From Chitinophaga oryziterrae (GTDB lineage: Bacteria > Bacteroidota > Bacteroidia > Chitinophagales > Chitinophagaceae): a stretch of 64,000 nt of DNA. Positions 52,722-61,659 of the stretch are shown in pieces; position 1 is the first letter of the stretch, and each line of letters starts with the position of its first letter. The position numbers and the translations under genes are program-made. The notes below the pieces were generated by a model. The model was not told the DNA's origin, ran no database searches, and worked only from the letters and a program-made list of their open reading frames with translations. Where the stretch lies: NCBI RefSeq assembly GCF_009758125.1, contig NZ_WRXO01000002.1:744001-808000 (forward strand), given 5' to 3'.

Positions 52722-53005
52722 TCATTTAAGTAGGTATTCGGTAATAATTTTTGCTAGCATTGTGATAAATGTAACAGCTTCCTTTTCTTCATTTGTTGTC
52801 ATCGTATGCTGTTGAAATAGCACTATTCTTAAAGGGCGTTTACGGCTCCAGTTAGGGGAAGTAGTATGAAAACACATTCCGTCAGATACAAGATACTCAG
52901 GGAAGATTAGCCTAATCAATTCTCGTTTGGTATCAACGTCTTCTTCTTCATATACCTGATGTAGTTTAGAAAATAATGATAACCAACAAGATAAAAGGGT
53001 TATTT
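52722..53005 (-). pseudogene. Second serine recombinase remnant (extreme C-terminus)
   Basis: Reading the minus strand from about 53005, the frame gives LFSKLHQVYEEEDVDTKRELIRLIF, PEYLVSDGMCFHTTSPNWSRKRP and ends EYLLK. The first part aligns with LFSRLHQVYDEGDIQTKQTLTSLIF in the remnant at 46650. Everything N-terminal is missing. The ATG at 52919 is internal to the homologous region, so no proper start exists. Confidence 0.7.
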
Positions 53006-53111
53006 TATTGAGCAGCCAGCTCCCTTTAGGACAGATTCAACATCCGTATATCGTACAAAATCCAAGTTATTGAGTGTTATAAATGTATACCGTTATTAAA
53101 GCTCGCTAATA

Positions 53112-53294
53112 ATGACGGGCCTCCCTATTGATAAAAAGTTTGAGACTGTTTTAGGCATGCTAAACAATGAACGGGAGTACTTAGGTGAATACGACCGTTT
53201 TGTAAAAGGTATGTCTTATGCGCCGGATAGTGTAGCTACTTCTTTCGCGGAGGCACTTGAAAAACTTCGCTTAGTCATAAAGCATATTCGTTAG
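53112..53294 (+). CDS. Small hypothetical protein
   Basis: A 60-residue open frame, MTGLPIDKKFETVLGMLNNEREYLGEYDRFVKGMSYAPDS and a helical end (FAEALEKLRLVIKHIR, described in part). The composition looks coding (charged, amphipathic helices), but I do not recognise it. It may be a small intact gene or the 3' end of a lost larger one, since it lies among remnants. Confidence 0.35.
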   Translation: MTGLPIDKKFETVLGMLNNEREYLGEYDRFVKGMSYAPDSVATSFAEALEKLRLVIKHIR

Positions 53295-53314
53295 TAATAC
53301 AGACATCCTCTTCT

Positions 53315-53355
53315 ATGTAAATTGAAGATTTATCCCATGTAAATTGAAGATATTT
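53315..53355. repeat. Short tandem repeat
   Basis: ATGTAAATTGAAGAT occurs twice, 22 bases apart (53315 and 53337). It lies in the 534-base gap 53295-53828, which also holds the large hairpin at 53500 and no supported gene. Confidence 0.6.
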
Positions 53356-53499
53356 CCTGAATTAGTATGGAAATTAAGCAAAATGAGCGCATTTATTCCA
53401 AGACAGTTAACACCAATCATTGCTTTTAAATAGTACTTCCAATCGATAAGACACTTTAACAGGTACTCAGATTCTAAGAAGTATTGTTAAAAAAAGGGA

Positions 53500-53590
53500 T
53501 TGAACAGGTATTGATAAGGTTCATCCTACGTTCATCCTTCGTTGCGAACGTAGGATAAACGTAGGATGAACCTTATCAATACCTGTTCAA
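53500..53590. repeat. 91-bp near-perfect inverted repeat
   Basis: Arms of 44 bases (53500-53543 and 53547-53590) pair with only two mismatches around a 3-base GCG centre. The outer arm begins TTGAACAGGTATTGATAAGG. The inner part consists of 11-base units (TTCATCCTACG, TTCATCCTTCG on the left, the inverse on the right). On the minus strand the arm is followed within 5 bases by seven T, so it could also end transcription. Confidence 0.9.
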
Positions 53591-53828
53591 TTCTACTTTA
53601 CATAGGGTTTTATTGTAATCTGTGAAGGTGTATCATACTGTTCACGTCGGTCGCAGATTGTAAAAGGCACAAACTCAGCAAATTTCCGGTATACTACAGA
53701 TGATTATTTCTAAAAGACTTCCCAAAATTCGGGCTTAGGCTAAAAACGGCAGGAGTAGGGGTATCAGGACTGAAATTCTACAAAAAAGCAATAGATTTGT
53801 TACATAATTCATTGAATTATATAAACAT

Positions 53829-54743
53829 ATGGAAACGATAACGTCGCCTGCTCATCCTTTGGTATCGGTAATAATTCCATGTTACAACCACGGCAGGTAT
53901 TTAATACAAGCGGTGGAAAGCGTTTGGTTACAGCATTATCCAAATGTTGAAATAATTGTTGTTGATGACGGTTCTACAGACAACACACAGGATATTTTAA
54001 AAGGGATCCCCGGAGTAAAAAATATCTATCAAAGAAACAAAGGATTATCGGCGGCCAGAAATACGGGTATTCAGCAAAGTAGCGGGGATGTTCTGATTTT
54101 TTTAGACGCTGATGACTGGTTGTTGGATCATGCTATTGAAACTAACTTAAGTTATTTGCAGTGGGATAAAAATCTGGCCTTTGTATCAGGCGCCCATGAA
54201 AAATTTTATGTGGACAGTAATGAAAGAATAGTGGTTGAACAACAAGTTAACGCAGATCATTACCTTCATCTGCTTCATGGTAATTACATTGGGATGCATG
54301 CCACTGTGATGTTTAGAAGATGGGTATTTGATAAATATTTATACGATGAATCGTTAAAAGCGTGTGAGGACTATGACCTTTATCTAAGAATTACCCGAAG
54401 TTTCCCCGTTTTTCATCACTCCAATAAAATAGCGGCATACAGAATCCATCAAAAAAACATGTCAGGAAACACCCGGTTAATGCTTTCGTCGGTATTAAAG
54501 ACCTTAAAACAACAACAAAAAGTACTTAAAACAGCAGAAGAAAAACAAGCATATCGATCCGGGTATGATACATTTAAGAAATATTACTGTTCGTTGCTCC
54601 ACAAAGAATTATTATCAGGGAAAAAGCCATTGAGATCACTCCGGATATTGGCATTGTTAAGATATCAACCGATGTGGATGTTAAAACTTATAAAAATCCG
54701 ATATTTAAATGTTGAAAAAAACGTTGAAAAGGATCCTTCCTGA
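53829..54743 (+). CDS. Family 2 glycosyltransferase
   Basis: A 304-residue GT-A-fold glycosyltransferase of the GT2 group. The nucleotide-sugar site shows VSVIIPCYNHGRYLIQAVESV, VVDDGSTDNT and the DxD-type FLDADDW. ACEDYDLYLR (the acceptor-side ED) follows. No membrane anchor is present. It probably adds a sugar to a surface glycan or lipid. It overlaps the following methyltransferase gene by 35 bases, and the deacetylase follows directly, so the three form one module. Confidence 0.9.
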   Translation: METITSPAHPLVSVIIPCYNHGRYLIQAVESVWLQHYPNVEIIVVDDGSTDNTQDILKGIPGVKNIYQRNKGLSAARNTGIQQSSGDVLIFLDADDWLLDHAIETNLSYLQWDKNLAFVSGAHEKFYVDSNERIVVEQQVNADHYLHLLHGNYIGMHATVMFRRWVFDKYLYDESLKACEDYDLYLRITRSFPVFHHSNKIAAYRIHQKNMSGNTRLMLSSVLKTLKQQQKVLKTAEEKQAYRSGYDTFKKYYCSLLHKELLSGKKPLRSLRILALLRYQPMWMLKLIKIRYLNVEKNVEKDPS

Positions 54744-55452
54744 ATTTGTTAAAAAACGGTTAAATAAAGCAGGCTTCTACGCTTCCTATAACCCTAAGGT
54801 GGGCCATGTAAATTTGGGGGACCTGGGTCGGTTATATCCATTTAGTACTGATTTTGGCTATGATCGTGGTGGGCCTGTTGACCGTTATTACATCGGGAAT
54901 TTTTTATTGAAAAATGCGGCATATATCAAAGGACGTTGTTTAGAGATCGGCGATAATGAATACACGCTTTTGTATGGGCAACACAACGTATTAAATAGTG
55001 ATATACTGCATGTAGACGACTCAAACACAAAAGCTACTTTTATTGGCGATCTGAGTAATGCACCGCAAATACCCGATAATATATTTGATTGTATCGTATT
55101 AACCCAAACACTACATCTGATATATGATTTTAAGGCTGCCTTGGCTACCTGTCATCGCGTACTAAAACCCGGGGGCGTATTGCTTCTTACTTCGCCCGGT
55201 ATTACACCAATTGATCATGGCGGATGGAAAAGCACATGGTATTGGTCATTTACAGATAAGGCTTTATTTAAATTAGGCGAAGAAACTTTTCCAGGTGGTG
55301 AGATAAATGTTGAAACCTTTGGTAACGTGTTCATTGCTGCTGCTTTTTTGTATGGTATGGGGCTTCCTGAGATCACTGCAGAAAAAATTGAATATCAGGA
55401 CCCACATTACCAGGTGATCATAGGCGTAAGGATTATAAAAGCAAAACCGTAG
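54709..55452 (+). CDS. Class I SAM-dependent methyltransferase
   Basis: A 247-residue protein with a methyltransferase fold: GRCLEIGDNEYT (SAM motif I), ILHVDDSN, then FDCIVLTQTLHLIYDFKAALATCHRVLKPGGVLLLTSPG (motifs IV-VI of the Methyltransf_11 type). The N-terminal 60 residues (LKRILPEFVKKRLNK ... GDLGRLYPFSTDFGYDRGGPVDRYY) are typical of methyltransferases in glycan clusters. The target may be a sugar or glycolipid. It starts within the GT2 gene, and its stop directly precedes the deacetylase ATG. Confidence 0.85.
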   Translation: MLKKTLKRILPEFVKKRLNKAGFYASYNPKVGHVNLGDLGRLYPFSTDFGYDRGGPVDRYYIGNFLLKNAAYIKGRCLEIGDNEYTLLYGQHNVLNSDILHVDDSNTKATFIGDLSNAPQIPDNIFDCIVLTQTLHLIYDFKAALATCHRVLKPGGVLLLTSPGITPIDHGGWKSTWYWSFTDKALFKLGEETFPGGEINVETFGNVFIAAAFLYGMGLPEITAEKIEYQDPHYQVIIGVRIIKAKP

Positions 55453-56463
55453 ATGCTTAAGTTAAATGGTCTTTTCAAAAAAAGTACAGGCCCGCACGTG
55501 GTGATCCTGATGTATCATCGGATAGCGCAACCTATATCAGACGTTTGGGATACCGCTGTGAGCCCACAGAATTTTGAGCAGCATTTACAGCATTTACAAA
55601 AATTGGGAAATGTTGTTCCGTTATCATTGATAACAGATTCGATATATGCCGGGCAACTTAATGGAAACAATATTGCAATAACGTTTGATGACGGCTACAC
55701 AGATAATTTTACTATAGCCAGGCCACTGCTTGAACAGTATGGATTACCTGCCACTTTTTTCATTACTGCCGGCAATCATAAAAATATAAAGGAATACTGG
55801 TGGGACGATCTTGAACGTACTATATTATTTACTGAGCGATTACCGCAAAGGTTTTTAATGTCAATATCAAATGAAGAAGTAGATTTTGATATTAAAAACG
55901 AAGTTGATCTGACCCCGAAAATAAGAGCCCGCCATTGTGGTTGGCACGCCTCTGTACAACCTCCGCCTACTCAAAGAGCATTATTATATTATCATTTGTG
56001 GAGTAAATTAAAGCTGTTATCTTATGATGAACAGTACCTGATTTTAAATAAAATAAAAAAATGGGCAAAGGTTGATATTGAAAAAAACAATGAAAATAAG
56101 ATAATGTCTGTTGATGAGTTAAAACAACTCTCAGAAAATAATTTATTTACTATTGGGGCGCATACAGCTACACATGCGGCTCTTGGACATCACGGACCGG
56201 ATCTTCAAAAAAGCGAATTAACAGAGAACATTGATTTTTTACAACAAATAACAGACTACAAGATAGACCTGGTTGCTTATCCATATGGCAGTTATAATGG
56301 TAATACGTTAATGTTGGCCTATGAACTTGGTTTGCTTGGTGGATTTACAACAGAGGCAGAACCAATCCAACAAAGTATTTCTCCATTCAAAATAGGCAGG
56401 TTCCAGGTGAAAGACATGAATGGTTCCCGGTTTCAACGTCAACTTGCAAGTTGGAGGCATTAG
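55453..56463 (+). CDS. Polysaccharide deacetylase-family protein (NodB-like)
   Basis: A 336-residue carbohydrate esterase 4-type protein. VILMYHRIA, the TFDDGYTDNF motif (catalytic Asp and metal Asp), PATFFITAG and a later IGAHTATHAALG (metal His pair) form the NodB active site. There is a roughly 100-residue insertion between motif 1 and motif 2 (about 115-215). No signal peptide is seen, so it may act on a lipid-linked or cytoplasmic intermediate. Its start codon directly follows the methyltransferase stop. Confidence 0.87.
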   Translation: MLKLNGLFKKSTGPHVVILMYHRIAQPISDVWDTAVSPQNFEQHLQHLQKLGNVVPLSLITDSIYAGQLNGNNIAITFDDGYTDNFTIARPLLEQYGLPATFFITAGNHKNIKEYWWDDLERTILFTERLPQRFLMSISNEEVDFDIKNEVDLTPKIRARHCGWHASVQPPPTQRALLYYHLWSKLKLLSYDEQYLILNKIKKWAKVDIEKNNENKIMSVDELKQLSENNLFTIGAHTATHAALGHHGPDLQKSELTENIDFLQQITDYKIDLVAYPYGSYNGNTLMLAYELGLLGGFTTEAEPIQQSISPFKIGRFQVKDMNGSRFQRQLASWRH

Positions 56464-56558
56464 AAATTGATAAAATAAATTAAAAGTATGCTCCATTGAT
56501 CAATACTTTTAAAAAGCATCTTTAAGGTTACTACAGGGTTTCTCTGTATAGAATAAAA

Positions 56559-56603
56559 CTCCGGAGTTCTCTGTTAAAAATTTAACAGAGAACTCTAACG
56601 GAG
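56559..56603 (-). terminator. Long hairpin terminator after susCD
   Basis: GAGTTCTCTGTTAAA (56564-56578) pairs with 56581-56595. After a 3-base bulge CTCCG and CGGAG extend the stem to 20 base pairs. On the minus strand TTTTATTC follows, so it ends the SusC/SusD transcript. No T-run exists on the plus side. Confidence 0.75.
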
Positions 56604-56697
56604 TCGATTGTAGGTAGGACATAGGTGGCATTAAACAGCGTACTCTAACCGGGCAATTGGTAGTGTGGATACATGCCCACCAGATAATCAATTGGTA

Positions 56698-58227
56698 TTA
56701 CTTTAATAACCACATTAGTTTGTTGATTTCATCATATCCTTCATACTGCCGGTTAAGCGCCTCTACCAAATGTTCCCTGTTATAATTCGTCTCAGATGCA
56801 GGATACAACCAACGCATCGGAATACCGCTTTTATTGTTAACATTAAGACTGCTCTCCGGATTTACAGGAAACAGCGGGTAGTTATTGCGGCGGTATTCAA
56901 AATAGCTGGTTTCTGCATCCTGCATAAAATTTAGTAAATAGCGCTGCATCCATATCTGCTGCAACTGCTCCTGCATGCTGGTTTTGAAAGCAGCTTCACC
57001 TGTAAAATACCCGTTAACGTAAGACTGATCAATGGTCATGCCATGCGCATACGAAGATGTGACACTCATAAAAGCAGCCAGGGCATCACTTACACCTTGT
57101 TCGTAATAGCTTTGTGCTGTACTGGTTGTTATCCAGCCACGTACACGGGCTTCTGCCAGAATCAATTGCTGTTCTGCATAGGTAAGTAAACGCCTTGGCT
57201 CCGTCGCTACTTCTTCCAGATAACGTTTGTTAATGACAGAATACTCATTTCTGCTATGACCAGCGTTCATGGTATCGTACGCTACTGATACATCAAGACC
57301 AACATATGCAGACGGATCATTTGCGGTTTTGCCGGCACCTGTCTGTTTCAGGGAAGGTTCGGAAATATAATACATACGCCGGTCATTGAATTTCTTCAGA
57401 TTGTCTATAGTCAGGGAACTGAGTAGTGTTCTGCTGGTAAACATATCATTGGTACTGGACAATGGATGTTTATTTTGTACGGAATATTGCAGCCCCCAGT
57501 AGCCGGTACCGCTTTCCAGCAAATATCCTTTATTAACAATAGCAACAAACCTGTTTTTGATATCCAGCGCATTATCGTCCACTTTATTGCTAAGGCTCAT
57601 AAGCACTTTCAATGCAAATGCATTCGTCGCACGACGCCATTTGGCCGGATCTCCGTTATATGGGGTAGGATCACCTGTGAAGGTTTGTCCATTTGCAAAA
57701 TATCCATCAGCGGCATTCAATTCATCCAGTACAGCTTTGAATACATCTTCCTGCTTATCATATTGTGGTCTGTAAGATCCTGCGGCAGCCTTATCAGCAT
57801 CACTATAGGGTATATCTCCCATTTCCATGCTCAGTTTATAAAATGTAAACGCACGGGCAAAACTGGCTAAACCTTTATAAGAGTTTTCCATTGTGCTGCC
57901 AGCTGCATATTCCAGCATTTTATCAATATTGGGAAGAATAGTCATCAACCCAAAGCTGCCATTCCCAAGATTGTTGTACTGGGCATCCAGTTGTCCTTCA
58001 TTGGCATATCCTACATATTTAGGCAGGGCATTTTCCGAAATAAATGACTTACTGTCGCTTCCTCCAAATTTGGCTATTTGCAGTACTACATTCGTACATA
58101 TCAGAGATGCACTTACCTGTGTGGTGGTATTGGGATTGACATTAATATCATCAAACTTGCTGCAGCCCGTAAGCAATGTCAGTATAAATAATGCAGCAAT
58201 GCCTAATGAGTTCGTTTTATTTTTCAT
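56698..58227 (-). CDS. SusD/RagB-family nutrient-binding outer-membrane lipoprotein
   Basis: A 509-residue SusD-like lipoprotein. The signal peptide ends in the lipobox LLTGC (Cys near residue 22), followed by SKFDDINVNPNTTT, the typical start of the SusD-like_2 type. TPR-like helices follow (GLASFARAFTFYKLSMEMGDIPYSDAD; LLTYAEQQLILAEARVRG). The C-terminus has RRNNYPLFP and GIPMRWLYPASETNYN. It captures the ligand at the surface for the SusC partner 53 bases upstream. The ligand is unknown; no glycosidase lies in the visible part of the locus. Confidence 0.92.
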   Translation of the reverse strand: MKNKTNSLGIAALFILTLLTGCSKFDDINVNPNTTTQVSASLICTNVVLQIAKFGGSDSKSFISENALPKYVGYANEGQLDAQYNNLGNGSFGLMTILPNIDKMLEYAAGSTMENSYKGLASFARAFTFYKLSMEMGDIPYSDADKAAAGSYRPQYDKQEDVFKAVLDELNAADGYFANGQTFTGDPTPYNGDPAKWRRATNAFALKVLMSLSNKVDDNALDIKNRFVAIVNKGYLLESGTGYWGLQYSVQNKHPLSSTNDMFTSRTLLSSLTIDNLKKFNDRRMYYISEPSLKQTGAGKTANDPSAYVGLDVSVAYDTMNAGHSRNEYSVINKRYLEEVATEPRRLLTYAEQQLILAEARVRGWITTSTAQSYYEQGVSDALAAFMSVTSSYAHGMTIDQSYVNGYFTGEAAFKTSMQEQLQQIWMQRYLLNFMQDAETSYFEYRRNNYPLFPVNPESSLNVNNKSGIPMRWLYPASETNYNREHLVEALNRQYEGYDEINKLMWLLK

Positions 58228-58280
58228 GACCTTTTTTTTAAAATAATTCTAATGAATGACGCTTCCTGTTTTTTACACTT

Positions 58281-61200
58281 TTAGAAATCAACTTTCAAGT
58301 TCATTCCCACATAACGCAAAGAAGGATCGCTGAAGTTATCTACGCCACCATCCGGATCAGAATATTTGAATTTTTTGGACCAGAGGAATATATTTTGTCC
58401 TGTAGCTGATATGGAAATTTTCCTGGCATTGATTCTGTTGCATATAGCAGCAGGCAGGTTATAGGTTAATGCTACTTCTCTGATTTTAAAAAAAGTGGTG
58501 CTGTATACATCTACCGGAGATGCAGAACCACCCCAGGCTGTACCTTTATGCTGATTGTTCAGATAGGTATTGTAAGAAACCGGTGCATCATTCGCTGTAT
58601 AAATACGGTTATCGGATAAAATGTTACCATAGGTATCATACGTTGCCGCACCCGAAACTACTTTTACACCTTTACCAACATAACTGGCGGTACCTTGTGC
58701 ATACTCTTTATATCGCTCTGGTATAATGGATTTAGGATGTGAGCCTGCACGCCACATGTACATTTCGGTAGTTGTTTGCGCCAAACCACCTACACGGCCG
58801 TCTGCGGAAATATAGAACTGCCAGTTTTTATAACGCAGAGTTGCGTTAGCTCCCCATATCCAATCAGGATCGGAAAACCCAAACCGGGAAGCATAAGCAG
58901 AGTATAAAGGCAGGCCATTGCTGTGAATAATATTCCCAGCATGGTCCTTCTGATAATCGTTCAATACATAAGCATCTGCACGTTCTCCTACTTTTACCCA
59001 GGGCTTGTCTTCAGAAAACTGTTTATCCAGCTTGGTGTAATAACGCGCGTAAGTAGACCAGTTCAATCCGAGATCCAGTTTCAGATCCTTTTTGGCAATC
59101 GCCGTTACATTACCAGCTATCTCGTAACCGCGGCGGGTAATTTCTTCACCAATATTTACATAATTGCTGGTATAACCTGAAGCAGGACTGATACCTGTAG
59201 AACGCAGGAAGTTGTACATACGTTTGCTATAGTAAGTAGCATCCAGTGATACCCTGTTGTTAAACAGACTAACAGCAGTACCTGCTTCAAATGTAGCAGC
59301 TGATTCCGGGTTTACATCTGCTCCGCGTATGCTACCAGGTAAAGCGGCAGCACTAAGATTGCCCCATGCATTATTGGTAATGGTATAAACGGAATTGATG
59401 TCATATACTCCTGCTGGTGTTTTGGAGCTGGTCCATGAGCTACGTACTTTCCAGAAGGAGAGCCAGTCTATTTTAGGCATCACTTCGGTAGGCAGGAAGC
59501 TGGCTGAGAACGACGGATATATGTAAGAGCGTGTAGTCGTAGGCAGTGTAGAACTCCAGTCATTACGAAGGGTAGCTTCTACAAAAGCCATTCCTTTCCA
59601 GGAAGCACCGAACCGGCCAAACAGACTGTTCACCTGCTGACGGTTTAAGGATGAATTCACCACCGCATTATTTACAGACCCTTTCAGCGAATAAAACCCG
59701 GGAATGGAAAGACCGCCTTTTGTAAAGGCTTCCATACCTTCATCCCTGCGATAAAAAATTGTTCCACCCACAAAACCATCCAGATGAAAACTACCTATCT
59801 GACCGTTCGCATTCAGCAAAAGGTCGTTGTTGAGACTATATCCTCTCCCTAATCCCTGGTTGAATGAGCCATTGCCAGACTCTCCCCATATCTGTGTGCC
59901 ATTTAATATTACTGTGGCAACACCGGCGCTTACCAGCGATCCCTTAGAAACACGTACTTCCTGAGCATTACTGTATGTATCAAACCCCGAACGGAAAATA
60001 CCCTTTAACCAGGGGGTAAATTCGTAGTTCAGTGCCAGAGATCCGTTGAAGATGTCTTTATTGAGGCTATGGGTGCGTTCATACCGGTCGAAATAAGGGT
60101 TATTATTGGTCCCCGTATAACTATTGTTCTGGCTCTCATTTTTAACCAGCCAGTAGTTTTTATAATCCCTTACATCCCAATCCGGTGCTGACCATACCAG
60201 CATAGTATACATAGGGTCGTATGCGGTATAACCATTGAACCCTATATTAGGCGAGAATTGCTTATTATAAGACATGGTAGACGTCAGTTCAAACCCTTTG
60301 ATTTTGATGTTACCGCCCATGCTGTAGGTAACTTTATCAAACATAGAGTTCGGATACTGGCCCTTGTTTTTTATCCAGGATGCGGAGGCCCGGAAACTAC
60401 CCAGTTCCCCCTGTTGTATTACACTGATGTTGTTATTGAGAATATAACCCTGATCCAGGAAGTTCTTGAAGTTGTTTTTTCCTCGTGCTATGAATGGCAT
60501 AGACTTCATGGTTTTGGAAGCAGGATCCCATTGAATGACATCCTGTCCTTCCAGAGGAGCTCCCCATGAACTGCTGCTGGACCTGTTATAGGTATTGTTG
60601 GCGGAATTAATCGAACGCCCATAGGTAGATTGCATTTCCGGAATGGCCAGAAAACCAGCTGTGAACATGGTACCGCTGTTAACAGAAACACTGAGGCCTT
60701 TACGACGACTGCTTTTTTTGGTGGTAACCATAATGGCTCCGCTGGCGCCGCGATAACCATACAAGGCTGCTGCTGTAGCTCCTTTTAATACGTTGATGCT
60801 TTCAACATCGTCCGGTGAAATATCACGCAGCGTCATATTGCCATAAGGAACACCGTCAACAACCAGCAGGGGACTCTCTCCCCGTATCTGCACATCGGGA
60901 GCTTCTGCAAATTCAGTACTATTCTTTACCATTAATCCGGCAATTTTACCTGTAAGTGATGTACCAAGGTCTACCCCTTTAACAGTTTGCAGTTTTTCAC
61001 CGGTAATCGACTGGGTAGCATACCCCAGTGCTTTTTCTTCTCTTTTCATACCAAAAGCGGTAACCACAATAGCTTGTAATGCGCTGGACGAATCAGCCAT
61101 TATAATATTGTAGTTGATCTGCCCTGGTCTTATAATTACGGTTTGTGTTCTTTTTCCTACATAAGAAAAGCGGAGTATAGCGCCATTGATAGTTGTAATA

Positions 61201-61418
61201 GCATAGTTACCTGCCTGGTCAGTGTTCGTTCCCCGGCCAGTTCCCTCAATCACTACACTTACATTATTGATAGGAGCATCGGATTCATTTTTTACCTGTC
61301 CACTTATTTTCACTTGCTGAGCAGTTACCCTTCCCATCAGTGCGGTCATAAAAAATAGCGTTCCTAACGAACACGTTCGTTTTATAACCGTTTGGAAATT
61401 CTTTGTTTTTGCATTCAT
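58281..61418 (-). CDS. SusC/RagA-family TonB-linked outer-membrane receptor
   Basis: A 1,045-residue SusC-type transporter. A signal peptide ends near VTAQQ. A carboxypeptidase-regulatory-like domain (KISGQVKNESDAPINNVSVVIEGTG) follows, then the TonB-box region AIVVTAFGMKREEKALGYA and the plug (TSLTGKIAGLMVKN, VLKGATAAALYGYRGASGAIMVTTKK). The rest is the 22-strand-type barrel ending in YVGMNLKVDF. No STN domain precedes it, so anti-sigma signalling through this protein is not expected. First gene of the susCD transcript. Confidence 0.93.
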   Translation of the reverse strand: MNAKTKNFQTVIKRTCSLGTLFFMTALMGRVTAQQVKISGQVKNESDAPINNVSVVIEGTGRGTNTDQAGNYAITTINGAILRFSYVGKRTQTVIIRPGQINYNIIMADSSSALQAIVVTAFGMKREEKALGYATQSITGEKLQTVKGVDLGTSLTGKIAGLMVKNSTEFAEAPDVQIRGESPLLVVDGVPYGNMTLRDISPDDVESINVLKGATAAALYGYRGASGAIMVTTKKSSRRKGLSVSVNSGTMFTAGFLAIPEMQSTYGRSINSANNTYNRSSSSSWGAPLEGQDVIQWDPASKTMKSMPFIARGKNNFKNFLDQGYILNNNISVIQQGELGSFRASASWIKNKGQYPNSMFDKVTYSMGGNIKIKGFELTSTMSYNKQFSPNIGFNGYTAYDPMYTMLVWSAPDWDVRDYKNYWLVKNESQNNSYTGTNNNPYFDRYERTHSLNKDIFNGSLALNYEFTPWLKGIFRSGFDTYSNAQEVRVSKGSLVSAGVATVILNGTQIWGESGNGSFNQGLGRGYSLNNDLLLNANGQIGSFHLDGFVGGTIFYRRDEGMEAFTKGGLSIPGFYSLKGSVNNAVVNSSLNRQQVNSLFGRFGASWKGMAFVEATLRNDWSSTLPTTTRSYIYPSFSASFLPTEVMPKIDWLSFWKVRSSWTSSKTPAGVYDINSVYTITNNAWGNLSAAALPGSIRGADVNPESAATFEAGTAVSLFNNRVSLDATYYSKRMYNFLRSTGISPASGYTSNYVNIGEEITRRGYEIAGNVTAIAKKDLKLDLGLNWSTYARYYTKLDKQFSEDKPWVKVGERADAYVLNDYQKDHAGNIIHSNGLPLYSAYASRFGFSDPDWIWGANATLRYKNWQFYISADGRVGGLAQTTTEMYMWRAGSHPKSIIPERYKEYAQGTASYVGKGVKVVSGAATYDTYGNILSDNRIYTANDAPVSYNTYLNNQHKGTAWGGSASPVDVYSTTFFKIREVALTYNLPAAICNRINARKISISATGQNIFLWSKKFKYSDPDGGVDNFSDPSLRYVGMNLKVDF

Positions 61419-61494
61419 GATTTGATATTTAATTTAAAATATTAATAGTCCAGAATTAGTTTGTAAGCCTTAATCAAGGCGCAGAGGGAGGATG

Positions 61495-61502
61495 CAAAGA
61501 TA
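61495..61502 (-). promoter_or_regulatory. -7 box for the SusC/SusD operon
   Basis: The minus strand reads TATCTTTG (TAnnTTTG) 77 bases before the susC-like start. No TTTG at -33 is seen, which would fit an activator-dependent promoter. Confidence 0.4.
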
Positions 61503-61659
61503 TCCCCGGCCTCAGGCCAGGAGAAATTCTACGCCCCTACAATAACCCTACAGAAATAATTTATCTATTGATAATCAATCATTTAATGCATAACAAATTG
61601 ATAACACAGCCTATGTACTGCTTTTTGAATCTTTTACGCAGTTTTGTCGGGTTGTTCAA

